Origin: Bacteroidales bacterium
GTDB taxonomy: Bacteria; Bacteroidota; Bacteroidia; Bacteroidales; UBA7960
Direction of reading: 5' to 3'
DNA: 14,703 nucleotides
Assembly (NCBI GenBank): GCA_003560215.1
Contig: PWIY01000121.1
Location: 1 to 14,703, forward strand
How positions within the stretch are numbered: position 1 is the first letter of the stretch; every line of letters begins with the position of its first letter. Below the pieces are notes generated by a model. The model was given only the letters and a program-made list of their open reading frames with translations. It was not told the origin of the DNA and did no database searches. Positions 1 to 7,115 of the stretch are shown here, in pieces. Both the position numbers and the translations under genes were made by a program.

Positions 1-552
1 CGGGTAAGGAAGGTTTGCAGCGGCATATACAGGATTGATCCCCCTGTTGTAGAGTCCGTCACCGGCCATGATAACAGCCCCGACATTCCTGTTGCTGTAG
101 CGGGATTCCAGCTCACGGAACGGCTCCGACATATTTGTCACCCGTTCGGAAAAATCAATGATTCCATCCTCACTGAATTCTTCCCCGAATGTATATAATA
201 CAGGCTGATGCTTTTCTGATATTGCCCCCATGAATTCTTCCAGCTGCGGGATGTATTCATCGTGATAAAAAACAGAATCTTCCGCAAATAAAAGCGAAGA
301 AGAATTGTCCTGCAAAAAGATTACGATGGGATCCTCTACATCGCGCGTGGTTCGCTCCACAAAGGGCGCAAGAAGCAGCAGTGCCAGAAAGGTTACCGCC
401 ACAAAACGAACCAGCGCCAGTAAACGGGTCATCACAGGGCTGAATGGGGCCTGACGGTTCCTGTAATAAAGCAGGGCAGCATAGGCCAGCCCTGTAAGGA
501 CACATACCAGTATCAGCCAGGACGGATAATCAAATAGGAAGTTAATATTCAT
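1..552 (-). CDS. Membrane-anchored von Willebrand factor A (VWA) domain protein, 5' part (cut by window edge)
   Basis: About 184 codons are visible, starting at ATG 552 (MNINFLFDYPSWLILV) and running off the left edge. Two hydrophobic segments are seen, roughly residues 11-30 and 44-64, followed by a soluble domain. That domain begins with a beta strand and DNSSS (about residues 82-86), which fits the metal-ion (MIDAS) motif DxSxS of VWA domains. A second VWA-like strand ends in AGDGLYNRGINP (about 163-174), where this family usually has a TDG-type motif. In Bacteroidota such proteins are usually 650-750 residues long with a C-terminal membrane segment, so most of the gene lies outside. The substrate or partner is unknown; Bat-type aerotolerance proteins are distant relatives. 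The gene follows the floA terminator and has its own promoter candidate at 598-605, so it is probably a separate unit. VWA class is fairly certain, function is not. Confidence 0.75.
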   Translation of the reverse strand, partial: MNINFLFDYPSWLILVCVLTGLAYAALLYYRNRQAPFSPVMTRLLALVRFVAVTFLALLLLAPFVERTTRDVEDPIVIFLQDNSSSLLFAEDSVFYHDEYIPQLEEFMGAISEKHQPVLYTFGEEFSEDGIIDFSERVTNMSEPFRELESRYSNRNVGAVIMAGDGLYNRGINPVYAAANLPYP

Positions 553-597
553 TGCTTTTCAAGCCGGTATCCGGAATCAAATATTCTTTGGTCACCA

Positions 598-605
598 CAA
601 ATATA
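598..605 (-). promoter_or_regulatory. Bacteroidota-type -7 promoter element for the VWA gene
   Basis: Read on the minus strand this is TATATTTG, an exact match to the Bacteroidota sigma-ABfr -7 element TAnnTTTG. It lies 46 bp upstream of the ATG at 552 and just downstream of the floA terminator, where a new promoter is expected. A TTG lies 16 bp further upstream, closer than the usual 19-21 bp for the -33 element, so only the -7 box is convincing. Confidence 0.45.
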
Positions 606-640
606 GTGCTAATCATACAGACAACCATGTTATTCCCATA

Positions 641-678
641 CACAAAACAGGCCACCTGCCTGTGGCAGATGACCTGTT
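641..678 (-). terminator. Rho-independent terminator downstream of floA
   Basis: On the minus strand, positions 678-664 and 660-646 form a 15-bp stem around a 3-base loop (ACA, 663-661). All 15 positions pair, two of them as G-U wobbles. The stem runs directly into a short T-run (TTTT, 647-644). It begins 25 bases past the floA stop codon and closes the floA transcription unit. The T-run is short, so termination may not be complete. Confidence 0.8.
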
Positions 679-681
679 GTT

Positions 682-696
682 CTTCAGTATCTGAAG
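682..696 (-). other. Small perfect hairpin between floA stop and terminator
   Basis: CTTCAG-TAT-CTGAAG forms a perfect 6-bp stem with a 3-base loop. It sits between the floA stop codon and the larger terminator stem at 646-678. It has no T-run of its own on the minus strand. It may protect the mRNA 3' end or be incidental. Confidence 0.4.
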
Positions 697-702
697 CAAG
701 AC

Positions 703-1713
703 CTACTTGATGGGGCCCTGATCAGATTCAGACTTTCCGGAAGATTTTCCGCTTCCCGGTTTGCTGATCTGCTCCCTCATGGAAGTATCTGCCTGAATGT
801 TCTGCATCCGGTAGTAATCCATGATCCCGAGGTTTCCGCTTCTGAAGGATTCGGATATGGCCTTTGGAATTTCTGCTTCTTCCTGGATCACCTTCGCCCT
901 GGCTTCCTGTGCCTTGGCCTTCATTTCCTGCTCAGCAGCTACTGCCATGGCCCTGCGCTCTTCTGCCTTGGCCTGGGCAATATTCTTGTCTGCATTGGCC
1001 TGATCAATCTGAAGCATGGCACCGATGTTCTTACCCACATCAATGTCAGCAATATCAATGGACAGAATTTCATAGGCAGTACCGGAATCAAGGCCCTTGG
1101 AAAGCACAACCTTGGAAATGCTGTCGGGATTCTCCAGCACTTGTTTATGGTGCTGGGCAGAACCGATGGAAGTCACAATTCCCTCACCAACTCTGGCGAG
1201 AATGGTTTCTTCTCCGGCACCCCCCACCAATTGCTTGATATTGGCACGAAGTGTAACGCGCGCCTTGGCAACCAGCTGAATACCATCTTTGGCAACAGCC
1301 GCGACCGGCGGTGTATTGATCACCTTGGGTTTTACGGACATCTGTACAGCCTCCAGCACATCACGACCCGCCAGGTCAATGGCCGTAGCTGTTTTGAAGT
1401 CAAGTGGTATGTTTGCCTTATCGGCACTGATCAGGGCATTGACTACGGCTTTTACCCGCCCCCCTGCCAGGTAGTGTGCTTCCAGGTCATTGCGGTTAAG
1501 GGTAAGACCTGCCTTGGTTGCTGAAATCAAGTTATTTACAATGACGGCCGGCGGAATTTTACGCCAACGCATAAGCACCAGTTGCAACAGGCTGATCCTT
1601 ACACCCGAAACAAGGGCCGAAAACCAGAGTCCGACCGGAATAAAATAAAAGATGATCCATAACCCCACAATCGCCACCAGGGCAATGGCTACAATAATAC
1701 CAATGTCTTCCAT
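703..1713 (-). CDS. floA: Flotillin-like protein FloA
   Basis: The 336-residue product matches the bacterial FloA (YqfA, UPF0365) family in length and order. A hydrophobic N-terminal region (about 5-48, broken near IPVG) inserts as a membrane hairpin. A conserved FloA segment RWRKIPPAVIVNNLISATKA follows (about 49-68), then an SPFH/PHB domain with GRDVLEAVQMSVKPKVINTP. A long Ala/Glu/Lys-rich helix (about 235-290, AQAKAEERRAMAVAAEQEMK) drives oligomerisation. In other bacteria FloA builds fluid membrane microdomains that organise signalling and secretion proteins. It starts at ATG 1713, 3 bases after the nfeD stop, so the two are surely co-transcribed. It is the last gene of its unit; a hairpin terminator follows. 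Confidence 0.95.
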   Translation of the reverse strand: MEDIGIIVAIALVAIVGLWIIFYFIPVGLWFSALVSGVRISLLQLVLMRWRKIPPAVIVNNLISATKAGLTLNRNDLEAHYLAGGRVKAVVNALISADKANIPLDFKTATAIDLAGRDVLEAVQMSVKPKVINTPPVAAVAKDGIQLVAKARVTLRANIKQLVGGAGEETILARVGEGIVTSIGSAQHHKQVLENPDSISKVVLSKGLDSGTAYEILSIDIADIDVGKNIGAMLQIDQANADKNIAQAKAEERRAMAVAAEQEMKAKAQEARAKVIQEEAEIPKAISESFRSGNLGIMDYYRMQNIQADTSMREQISKPGSGKSSGKSESDQGPIK

Positions 1714-1716
1714 TTG

Positions 1717-2187
1717 CTATGCTTCTTTTGATTTAACAATAATTTTATTTCCATCAACCTTTACCACCACAATGGGCGTATTCTCTGCAATCAAATTATC
1801 CTTTGATGTAACCTCATAATAGTCTTCCTTTATCAGCGCTTTGCCCATGGGGTTCAGACGGGTAATGGCAATTCCTTCATCGCCTTTTACCACCCTGTCC
1901 GCTTCCACCACATTGACACGTCCTTCCAGTGCAGAACTGTGCATGGCCTTTCGCCAGGTATTCGATCTCAGTGCAATCCCGATGGAAACCAGGCTGACTG
2001 CCAGGGTACCCAGAATGGTCATGATACCGATTTCCGTGCCGTAATGGTTGAAGGAAACCACCACTCCTGCAATCACCAGCCCCACTCCAAAAAGCCCTAC
2101 CACCGTGGCACCGGGAACCACCATGATCTCAAGTAAGAGAAAAACAATCCCGGCAAGGATCAAACTAAGAACTACCAACCAAATCAT
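1717..2187 (-). CDS. Short NfeD-family membrane protein (partner of FloA)
   Basis: The 156-residue product has three hydrophobic segments (about 1-22, 27-48, 52-73) and a beta-rich C-terminal domain (about 88-156) with GDEGIAITRLNPMGKALI, the signature of the NfeD OB-fold domain. The N-terminal ClpP-like serine protease domain of long NfeD proteins is absent, so this is the short class. Short NfeD proteins are typically encoded with flotillins, and the OB-fold domain is thought to act in that complex. The start at ATG 2187 overlaps the M48 stop as ATGA, and its stop lies 3 bases before floA. The tight M48-nfeD-floA packing implies one mRNA and probably joint function. Family assignment is firm; the molecular role is inferred. 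Confidence 0.9.
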   Translation of the reverse strand: MIWLVVLSLILAGIVFLLLEIMVVPGATVVGLFGVGLVIAGVVVSFNHYGTEIGIMTILGTLAVSLVSIGIALRSNTWRKAMHSSALEGRVNVVEADRVVKGDEGIAITRLNPMGKALIKEDYYEVTSKDNLIAENTPIVVVKVDGNKIIVKSKEA

Positions 2188-2987
2188 TGCTCGTTATAAT
2201 ATTTCATTGCCTCCGGCAAATAATCTTTTGCTGCCTGTATCCTGGCCTCATTGGAAGGATGGGTGCTTAAAAACTGCGGGATATCGGATCCCCCGGAGTA
2301 TTCAAGCATCCTTTCCCAGAATGTAATCGTCCGGGAAGGGTCATATCCTGCCATGGCCATGAAAACCATTCCCAGGGCATCCGCCTCGTACTCGTGCTGA
2401 CGACTGTATGCAAGCGTACCCAGGGTGCTTCCGGCACCATATGCCAGCATAAAAATGTCACGGGTCATCTCCGGCTTCTCCCGCATGGCCACCTCCAGGC
2501 TGACCGCACCCATCATGATCAGCAACTGCTGACTCATTCTTTCATTCCCGTGCCGGGCAACGGCATGGGCGATCTCATGAGACATCACAACCGCAAGGCC
2601 TTCCTCATCGCGGGTCAGGTCAAGGATACCGGTGTAGATTGCCACTTTCCCCCCCGGCATGGCCCACGCATTGACCTGATCACTTTCAACCAGGTTAAAT
2701 TCCCACTCAAACTCCTGCACGCGTCTGGCCTGGCCGTTCTCCTTCAGGTAGGCCACCACAGCATCGGAAATACGTTCTCCTGTGCGATGAACCATGTCAG
2801 CCCGCGGGTCACCGGCCGGTACCACCGGATGTTCTTCCATAAAAGCCTGGTAATTGGCGGTGGCCATATTGCTCACCATTCCTTCAGGAAGCATCCTGAA
2901 CTGTCTGCGTCCTGAAACCGGAACACGTGAACAGGCAGTCCACAATATCAGGCAGGTAAGCAGAATAATGACACGGTTGGTCTTCAC
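2184..2987 (-). CDS. M48 family zinc metallopeptidase, probable lipoprotein
   Basis: With the GTG at 2987 as start the product is 267 residues, beginning MKTNRVIILLTCLILWTAC. This is a short basic start, a hydrophobic stretch and a Cys at about 19, so it is likely a lipoprotein; the residue at -3 is Trp, which is atypical. A TTG at 2993 would add two residues. The zinc site is HEIAH (about 137-141), with the third ligand from EYEAD (about 199-203), and THPSNEARI (about 242-250) is also typical of M48 peptidases (BepA/Oma1-like, without the HtpX membrane helices). It probably cleaves misfolded envelope proteins in the periplasm. It overlaps nfeD by 4 bases (ATGA) and may supply the protease activity that the short NfeD lacks, which is inference. 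A promoter candidate lies at 3020-3027. Confidence 0.9.
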   Translation of the reverse strand: MKTNRVIILLTCLILWTACSRVPVSGRRQFRMLPEGMVSNMATANYQAFMEEHPVVPAGDPRADMVHRTGERISDAVVAYLKENGQARRVQEFEWEFNLVESDQVNAWAMPGGKVAIYTGILDLTRDEEGLAVVMSHEIAHAVARHGNERMSQQLLIMMGAVSLEVAMREKPEMTRDIFMLAYGAGSTLGTLAYSRQHEYEADALGMVFMAMAGYDPSRTITFWERMLEYSGGSDIPQFLSTHPSNEARIQAAKDYLPEAMKYYNEQ

Positions 2988-3019
2988 GTTCAAGTGGATT
3001 TAGACAAGGGAATACCTAA

Positions 3020-3027
3020 CAAAGTTA
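3020..3027 (-). promoter_or_regulatory. Bacteroidota-type -7 element upstream of the M48-nfeD-floA unit
   Basis: Minus-strand TAACTTTG is an exact match to TAnnTTTG. It lies in the 59-bp gap between plsY and the M48 gene, 32 bp from the chosen GTG start. No TTTG is seen at 19-21 bp upstream, so only the -7 box supports it. If active, it lets the M48-nfeD-floA unit be transcribed apart from the upstream metabolic genes. Confidence 0.4.
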
Positions 3028-3046
3028 ACGAAAAAACAATTAGTTC

Positions 3047-3688
3047 CTATCTTTTGAATGAGATCCGGTTTTCTTTGCCCTGCAAAAGACGCCTGATATT
3101 ATTTTTGTGGGTTACCGGCACAAATAATGCAATGGCAACGGCAAAAATAACTTTTGGAAGCAGGGTCACTTCCTTGACAAGAATCACGATAAACGGAAGT
3201 GCTATGGCGGCGATCAGCGAACCCAGTGAAACATAGCGGGTCAGCAAAAAAACCAGCAGAAAAATCCCCAGCGAGATCAAAAAAGCTTCAGGGAGTAAAA
3301 CAATGATAAGCCCCACCAGGGAAGCGATCCCCTTCCCTCCCTTGAAAGAAGCAAACACCGGAAAAACATGCCCCGTAATTGCCACGGCACCCAATAAGAT
3401 TTGAAAAACCACGAAAAGATCCGGTGATGTAAAGCCACCCTGAATCCAGTAAGAAAGACTGACAGCAGCTATCGCCTTGAGGGCATCAATCAGCAAAACC
3501 ACAAAACCTATGCGGGGTCCGAGTACCCGCATGGCATTGGTGGCACCGGCATTGCCGCTTCCATGATCCCGGACATCGATGCCACGAAGTCTTTTCCCAA
3601 GCCACACAGCAGTTGGCAATGACCCCAGCAGATAAGCGAAAACAATCAGCAATAAGGCTGAAATCAAAAAAGGCAATTGTATTTCCAT
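3047..3688 (-). CDS. plsY: Acyl-phosphate:glycerol-3-phosphate acyltransferase PlsY
   Basis: The 213-residue integral membrane protein carries the PlsY motifs in order: GSLPTA (22-27), GSGNAGATNAMR (43-54) and GHVFPVFASFKGGKG (106-120). Between them are about five hydrophobic segments. PlsY transfers the acyl group from acyl phosphate to the sn-1 position of glycerol-3-phosphate, the first committed step of phospholipid synthesis, at the cytoplasmic membrane. The length is typical. The basic C-terminal tail (HKNNIRRLLQGKENR) is usual for the family. The start is ATG 3688, 5 bases after the prmA stop, so the two genes are co-transcribed. Confidence 0.96.
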   Translation of the reverse strand: MEIQLPFLISALLLIVFAYLLGSLPTAVWLGKRLRGIDVRDHGSGNAGATNAMRVLGPRIGFVVLLIDALKAIAAVSLSYWIQGGFTSPDLFVVFQILLGAVAITGHVFPVFASFKGGKGIASLVGLIIVLLPEAFLISLGIFLLVFLLTRYVSLGSLIAAIALPFIVILVKEVTLLPKVIFAVAIALFVPVTHKNNIRRLLQGKENRISFKR

Positions 3689-3693
3689 TGGAA

Positions 3694-4533
3694 TTATGGT
3701 TTGACAAGCATCAGCGACACCCAGTCCTTCATTGTTTTTTCACCACCAAGGCGCAGCCCCAGACGGTTCCCTTCGGCAAAGATAGTATCTTTATCAAAGG
3801 ACAGAAACCCGCTCAGATAAAGCAAACCGCCCTTGTTAAGCACTTTTTCGTATTTCTCCATGTCTTCCAGCAACACATTCCTGGTAATATTTGCAATAAT
3901 GACATCATAGGTTTCATCACCAAGCAAAGAAGCATCACCGTGAAACACCTTCACGTCCTTCACATTGTTCCTTTCAGCATTCTCCAGGGTGTTTTCCCAT
4001 GCAAACAAATAATTGTCAATGGCCGTAACAGGTTTTGCTCCTTTTTTTGCTGCCAGGATGGCCAGTACCCCGGTGCCACAACCCATATCCAGGGTGGCTT
4101 TGTTTTTCAGGTCCGTTTCCAGCAGCCATTCCACAACAAGTGTGGTGGTTTCATGGTGTCCGGTCCCAAATGACATCTTTGGCTCGATCACGATGTCATA
4201 TTCCATCCCGGGAACAGTTTCGTGAAAAGGAGCACGAATTCTGCATCTGCCAAGAATTGTAACCGGCTCGAAGTTGCTTTCCCATACGGCGTTCCAGTTT
4301 TTACCGCCGATGCGTGAAATTTCAAAGGACAATTTTTCCGGCGGATTCTGTCGTTTTTGTTCAAATACCTGCTTCACCGCTTTGGCCCGATAACGGCAGG
4401 CTGATATATAGGCTTTGAACCCGTCCTCCTCTTCAGAAAAACTTTCAAAGCCAATGTCGGCAAGTTCGGCGATCAGGATCTCGTTCCAGGGAGTTACCGG
4501 TTCAACCTGACAATATAATTCAACATAGTCCAT
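3694..4533 (-). CDS. prmA: Ribosomal protein L11 methyltransferase PrmA
   Basis: The 279-residue product has the two-part PrmA structure. An N-terminal substrate-recognition domain (about 1-70, DYVELYCQVEP) is followed by a Rossmann methyltransferase domain. Visible motifs are MSFGTGHHETT (120-130), DMGCGTGVLAILAA (149-162, S-adenosylmethionine binding) and IIANITRNVLL (212-222). The enzyme methylates lysines and the N-terminus of L11 in the cytoplasm. The short N-terminal domain is the form typical of Bacteroidota. The start is ATG 4533, 42 bases after the tpiA stop; plsY follows after 5 bases. Confidence 0.95.
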   Translation of the reverse strand: MDYVELYCQVEPVTPWNEILIAELADIGFESFSEEEDGFKAYISACRYRAKAVKQVFEQKRQNPPEKLSFEISRIGGKNWNAVWESNFEPVTILGRCRIRAPFHETVPGMEYDIVIEPKMSFGTGHHETTTLVVEWLLETDLKNKATLDMGCGTGVLAILAAKKGAKPVTAIDNYLFAWENTLENAERNNVKDVKVFHGDASLLGDETYDVIIANITRNVLLEDMEKYEKVLNKGGLLYLSGFLSFDKDTIFAEGNRLGLRLGGEKTMKDWVSLMLVKP

Positions 4534-4575
4534 CGATTGTCTGTTAATGGTTTCATGGCAGGAGTGGGATGCTGC

Positions 4576-5373
4576 TTATCCGTTTTCCTGCCTGCGTTTG
4601 ATGATTTCAAAAAAGTCTTCTGCTTTCAGTGAGGCCCCGCCGATCAGTCCCCCGTCCACATCCGGGTTTGCAAACAGAGCACCCGCGTTTTTGGCATTGC
4701 AGCTGCCCCCATAGAGGATAGAAATGTTTTCAGCGGTTTGTTCGCCGTAGGAATCGCGGATCAGCTTGCGGATATGTGCATGCATTTCCTGGGCCTGATC
4801 CGGACTGGCGGTTTTCCCGGTACCGATGGCCCACACAGGCTCATAGGCAATGACCAGACGTTCCAGCTGGTCTTTTTCCAGCCAGAAAACACCATGCAGC
4901 AACTGATCGGCCACCACCTGAAAATGTTTTCCGGCTTCGCGTTCGGGCAGTTGCTCCCCGCAACAATATACAGGGGTCAGGTTGTTTTTCAGTGCAAGTT
5001 TCACTTTTTCAGCCAGCAGCTTATCATCCTCTCCAAACTGACTCCTTCGTTCAGAATGACCGATGATGACATGGGAGGCTCCAACGGAGCGTATCATGGA
5101 AGCAGCCACTTCACCTGTAAAAGCACCATTTTCCTCATGATGGCAATTCTGGGCACCTACAGATACCCCGTCATAATACATAAACAGATCCATCATTCTG
5201 GTAACATATACATAAGGCGGAAAAATAACCACTTCAGGCATATTGTTTCCGGCTCCTTCAATGAGCGTGTCCTTATGGTGATCGATCTTTACCTTCAGTT
5301 CCCCTGCAAGTGTTTTGGCTTCTTCCAGGCTGAGGTTCATTTTCCAGTTTCCTGCAACAATCTTTTTTCTCAT
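4576..5373 (-). CDS. tpiA: Triosephosphate isomerase
   Basis: The product interconverts dihydroxyacetone phosphate and glyceraldehyde-3-phosphate in glycolysis. With ATG 5373 as start (MRKKIVAGNWKMN) it has 265 residues. Catalytic residues are all present: Lys11 in NWKMN, His106 in GHSERR and Glu178 in AYEPVWAIGTG, which also begins the flexible loop. The phosphate-binding segments YGGSC (221-225) and GGLIGGASL (241-249) are intact. It is about 15 residues longer than the usual 250, partly through an insertion near residues 33-46 (KDTLIEGAGNNMPE). An ATG at 5382 or TTG at 5398-5400 would add 3 or 9 residues, but TPI normally begins as chosen here. The upstream neighbour is the ABC permease, whose stop is 39 bases away. 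Confidence 0.97.
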   Translation of the reverse strand: MRKKIVAGNWKMNLSLEEAKTLAGELKVKIDHHKDTLIEGAGNNMPEVVIFPPYVYVTRMMDLFMYYDGVSVGAQNCHHEENGAFTGEVAASMIRSVGASHVIIGHSERRSQFGEDDKLLAEKVKLALKNNLTPVYCCGEQLPEREAGKHFQVVADQLLHGVFWLEKDQLERLVIAYEPVWAIGTGKTASPDQAQEMHAHIRKLIRDSYGEQTAENISILYGGSCNAKNAGALFANPDVDGGLIGGASLKAEDFFEIIKRRQENG

Positions 5374-5412
5374 GGCAATCATGTTTTTTATGTCTGTCAA
5401 TTTGTTGTTCCT

Positions 5413-6486
5413 TTAAAGCCTGACGCGCGGATCCAGCCATGCATAGATGATGTCCACGGCAATGTTCACAACTACCAGCACCACCGAAATCAGCAAAACC
5501 GCTCCCATCAGCACCGGAAAATCATAATACTCCAGGGCATCCACAATCACCACACCGATCCCTTTCCAGCCAAACACATATTCAACAAAAACTGCTCCGG
5601 CCATGAGGGAGGCAAACCATCCGGAAACCGCAGTTATTACAGGGTTCAGGGCATTTTTCAATGCGTGGCGTGTAACAATTCTGAACTCCGAAAGCCCTTT
5701 GGCCCGGGCGGTTCTGATATAATCCGCAGCCATGACCTTATCAAGCGAACTGCGCGTGAGCTCAGTTACTATGGCAAGCGGACGAATCCCAAGGGTTACG
5801 GCCGGCAATATAATATTCTGCCAGGCAATGTATTCACCACGTCCAAAATCATCCACCTCCCATAACGAACCGGTCATTGGAAGGCCGGTATAATCACCCA
5901 GGAGGTAAGCAAATACCCAGGAAATGATAATTGCTGCAAAGAAAGAAGGCAGGGACATCCCCAGCACAGAAAACACAAGGGCACTCCGGCTCAGCCAGGC
6001 TTTCCTTTTCAACGCAATAAAGGTTCCGAGAACGACTCCTGCAATCATGGCCAAAAGAATGGAAACCGTCGCCAGCAGCATCGTATTGGGGAATGCCTCC
6101 GCAAGGATCTCAGCCACTTCCCGGTCACTCTGGTAGGATCGTCTCAGGTAAGGTTGTTTGGCAACAAATACAAAATCACCGGCCTTGATGAGTTTTGCAT
6201 AAGAATAATCATCACTGTCCAGGTAAATCAGGCTTTCCTCCGCACTGTGCCGGTGGATGCTGAGCGGAGATATATCATTCAGGTAATGCAGGTATTGATG
6301 ATGGAGAGAGCGGTCAAGCCCAAGCTCACGGCGGATAGACTCCACAGAGGAAATATCTGCCCGCTGCCCGAGCATCATTCGTGCCGGATCTCCGGGGAGC
6401 ACGGTAAACAAAAAGAAAACCAGGCTGACTACCCCGAACAATACCAACACGCCATAAAAAAACCTCCTGCTTAAAAATGTCAGCAC
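5413..6486 (-). CDS. ABC transporter permease, DppB/OppB (peptide/nickel) type
   Basis: The 357-residue membrane protein starts at GTG 6486. TM1 lies at about 10-30, followed by FFLFTVLPGDPARMMLG, the conserved DppB/OppB start. A periplasmic stretch (about 35-130) precedes a five-helix permease domain (about 133-350). The cytoplasmic EAA loop is MAADYIRTARAKGLSEFRI (252-270), which docks on an ATPase, and the C-terminus WLDPRVRL is typical. Such subunits pair with a DppC-type permease, ATPases and a solute-binding protein to import di- or oligopeptides. None of those partners is encoded here, so the protein is an orphan in this locus and its substrate is unknown. It sits 38 bases after the DUF1599 gene and 39 bases before tpiA, so probably shares their transcript. 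Confidence 0.9.
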   Translation of the reverse strand: MLTFLSRRFFYGVLVLFGVVSLVFFLFTVLPGDPARMMLGQRADISSVESIRRELGLDRSLHHQYLHYLNDISPLSIHRHSAEESLIYLDSDDYSYAKLIKAGDFVFVAKQPYLRRSYQSDREVAEILAEAFPNTMLLATVSILLAMIAGVVLGTFIALKRKAWLSRSALVFSVLGMSLPSFFAAIIISWVFAYLLGDYTGLPMTGSLWEVDDFGRGEYIAWQNIILPAVTLGIRPLAIVTELTRSSLDKVMAADYIRTARAKGLSEFRIVTRHALKNALNPVITAVSGWFASLMAGAVFVEYVFGWKGIGVVIVDALEYYDFPVLMGAVLLISVVLVVVNIAVDIIYAWLDPRVRL

Positions 6487-6524
6487 AACTTTCCGGGATT
6501 TATTGGGTCAATGTTCCTTATCGA

Positions 6525-7082
6525 TTATTTTTCACCTTCCAGCTCCAGTTTGATCATCGCAAATACGGCATAGTTCACAATGTCATAATAGTTGGCGTCA
6601 ATCCCTTCCGATACAGCTGTTTTGCCCTCGTTATTCTCAATTTGCTTAATCCGCAAGAGCTTCATCAGGATGATATCGGTCAGCGATGTAACCCGCATAT
6701 CACGCCATGCCTCCCCGTAATCGTGGTTTTTGTTTTGCATCAGTTCTTTGGACCTCTTTACATAACCGTCATACAGGTCAATGGCTTTCTGCTCATCCAG
6801 ATCTGTTTCTTCAGCTGCTCCAAGGTCAAGCTGAATGAGCCCCATGATCGAATAGTTGATAATTCCTATGAATTCCGGGGGAATCCCCTCCAGGATTTTT
6901 TGCGTACCTTTGTGTTGCAGCGAACGTATGCGCTGAGCTTTAATATAAATCTGGTCAGTAAGTGATGAAGGTCGCAGGATACGCCAGGCACTTCCGTAAT
7001 CAGTCATTTTCCGGACAAATACGTCCCTGCACATATCCACGACCTGGTCGTACTGTGCATCTGTATCAGCTTTAGAACCCAT
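6525..7082 (-). CDS. DUF1599 domain protein with two tandem copies of the domain
   Basis: The 185-residue all-helical protein starts at ATG 7082. It contains two similar halves, about 11-87 and 102-182. Matching segments are KMTDYGSAWRILRPSSLTDQ against KNHDYGEAWRDMRVTSLTDI, and EGIPPEFIGIINYSIMGLIQLDL against EGIDANYYDIVNYAVFAMIKLEL. The repeated DYGxAWRxxRxxSLTD and xxYxxxxNYxxxxxIxLxL patterns are those of DUF1599, which I recall being labelled a nucleotide-modification-associated domain. No signal peptide or membrane segment is seen, so it is cytoplasmic. The biochemical role is unknown. It lies head to head with folP and heads the minus-strand run that includes tpiA. Confidence 0.88.
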   Translation of the reverse strand: MGSKADTDAQYDQVVDMCRDVFVRKMTDYGSAWRILRPSSLTDQIYIKAQRIRSLQHKGTQKILEGIPPEFIGIINYSIMGLIQLDLGAAEETDLDEQKAIDLYDGYVKRSKELMQNKNHDYGEAWRDMRVTSLTDIILMKLLRIKQIENNEGKTAVSEGIDANYYDIVNYAVFAMIKLELEGEK

Positions 7083-7115
7083 TATTCTGTTTAAGATAAA
7101 TAATTGCAAGCTTAT

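Noticed and set aside
257..505. Cys-rich 82-codon open frame at the left edge, possible small peptide
   Set aside because: It overlaps the VWA-domain gene, which has membrane segments and a MIDAS motif; the Cys content is a by-product of the other frame.
2394..2915. Plus-strand open frame of 173 codons inside the M48 gene
   Set aside because: Antisense shadow of a gene with a full zinc-protease signature; the translation has no recognisable motif.
4738..5865. Long plus-strand open frame (375 codons) across tpiA and the ABC permease
   Set aside because: It is antisense to two clearly recognised genes, its His/Gln/Asn/Cys-rich translation resembles no protein family, and it spans two unrelated genes and their gap.
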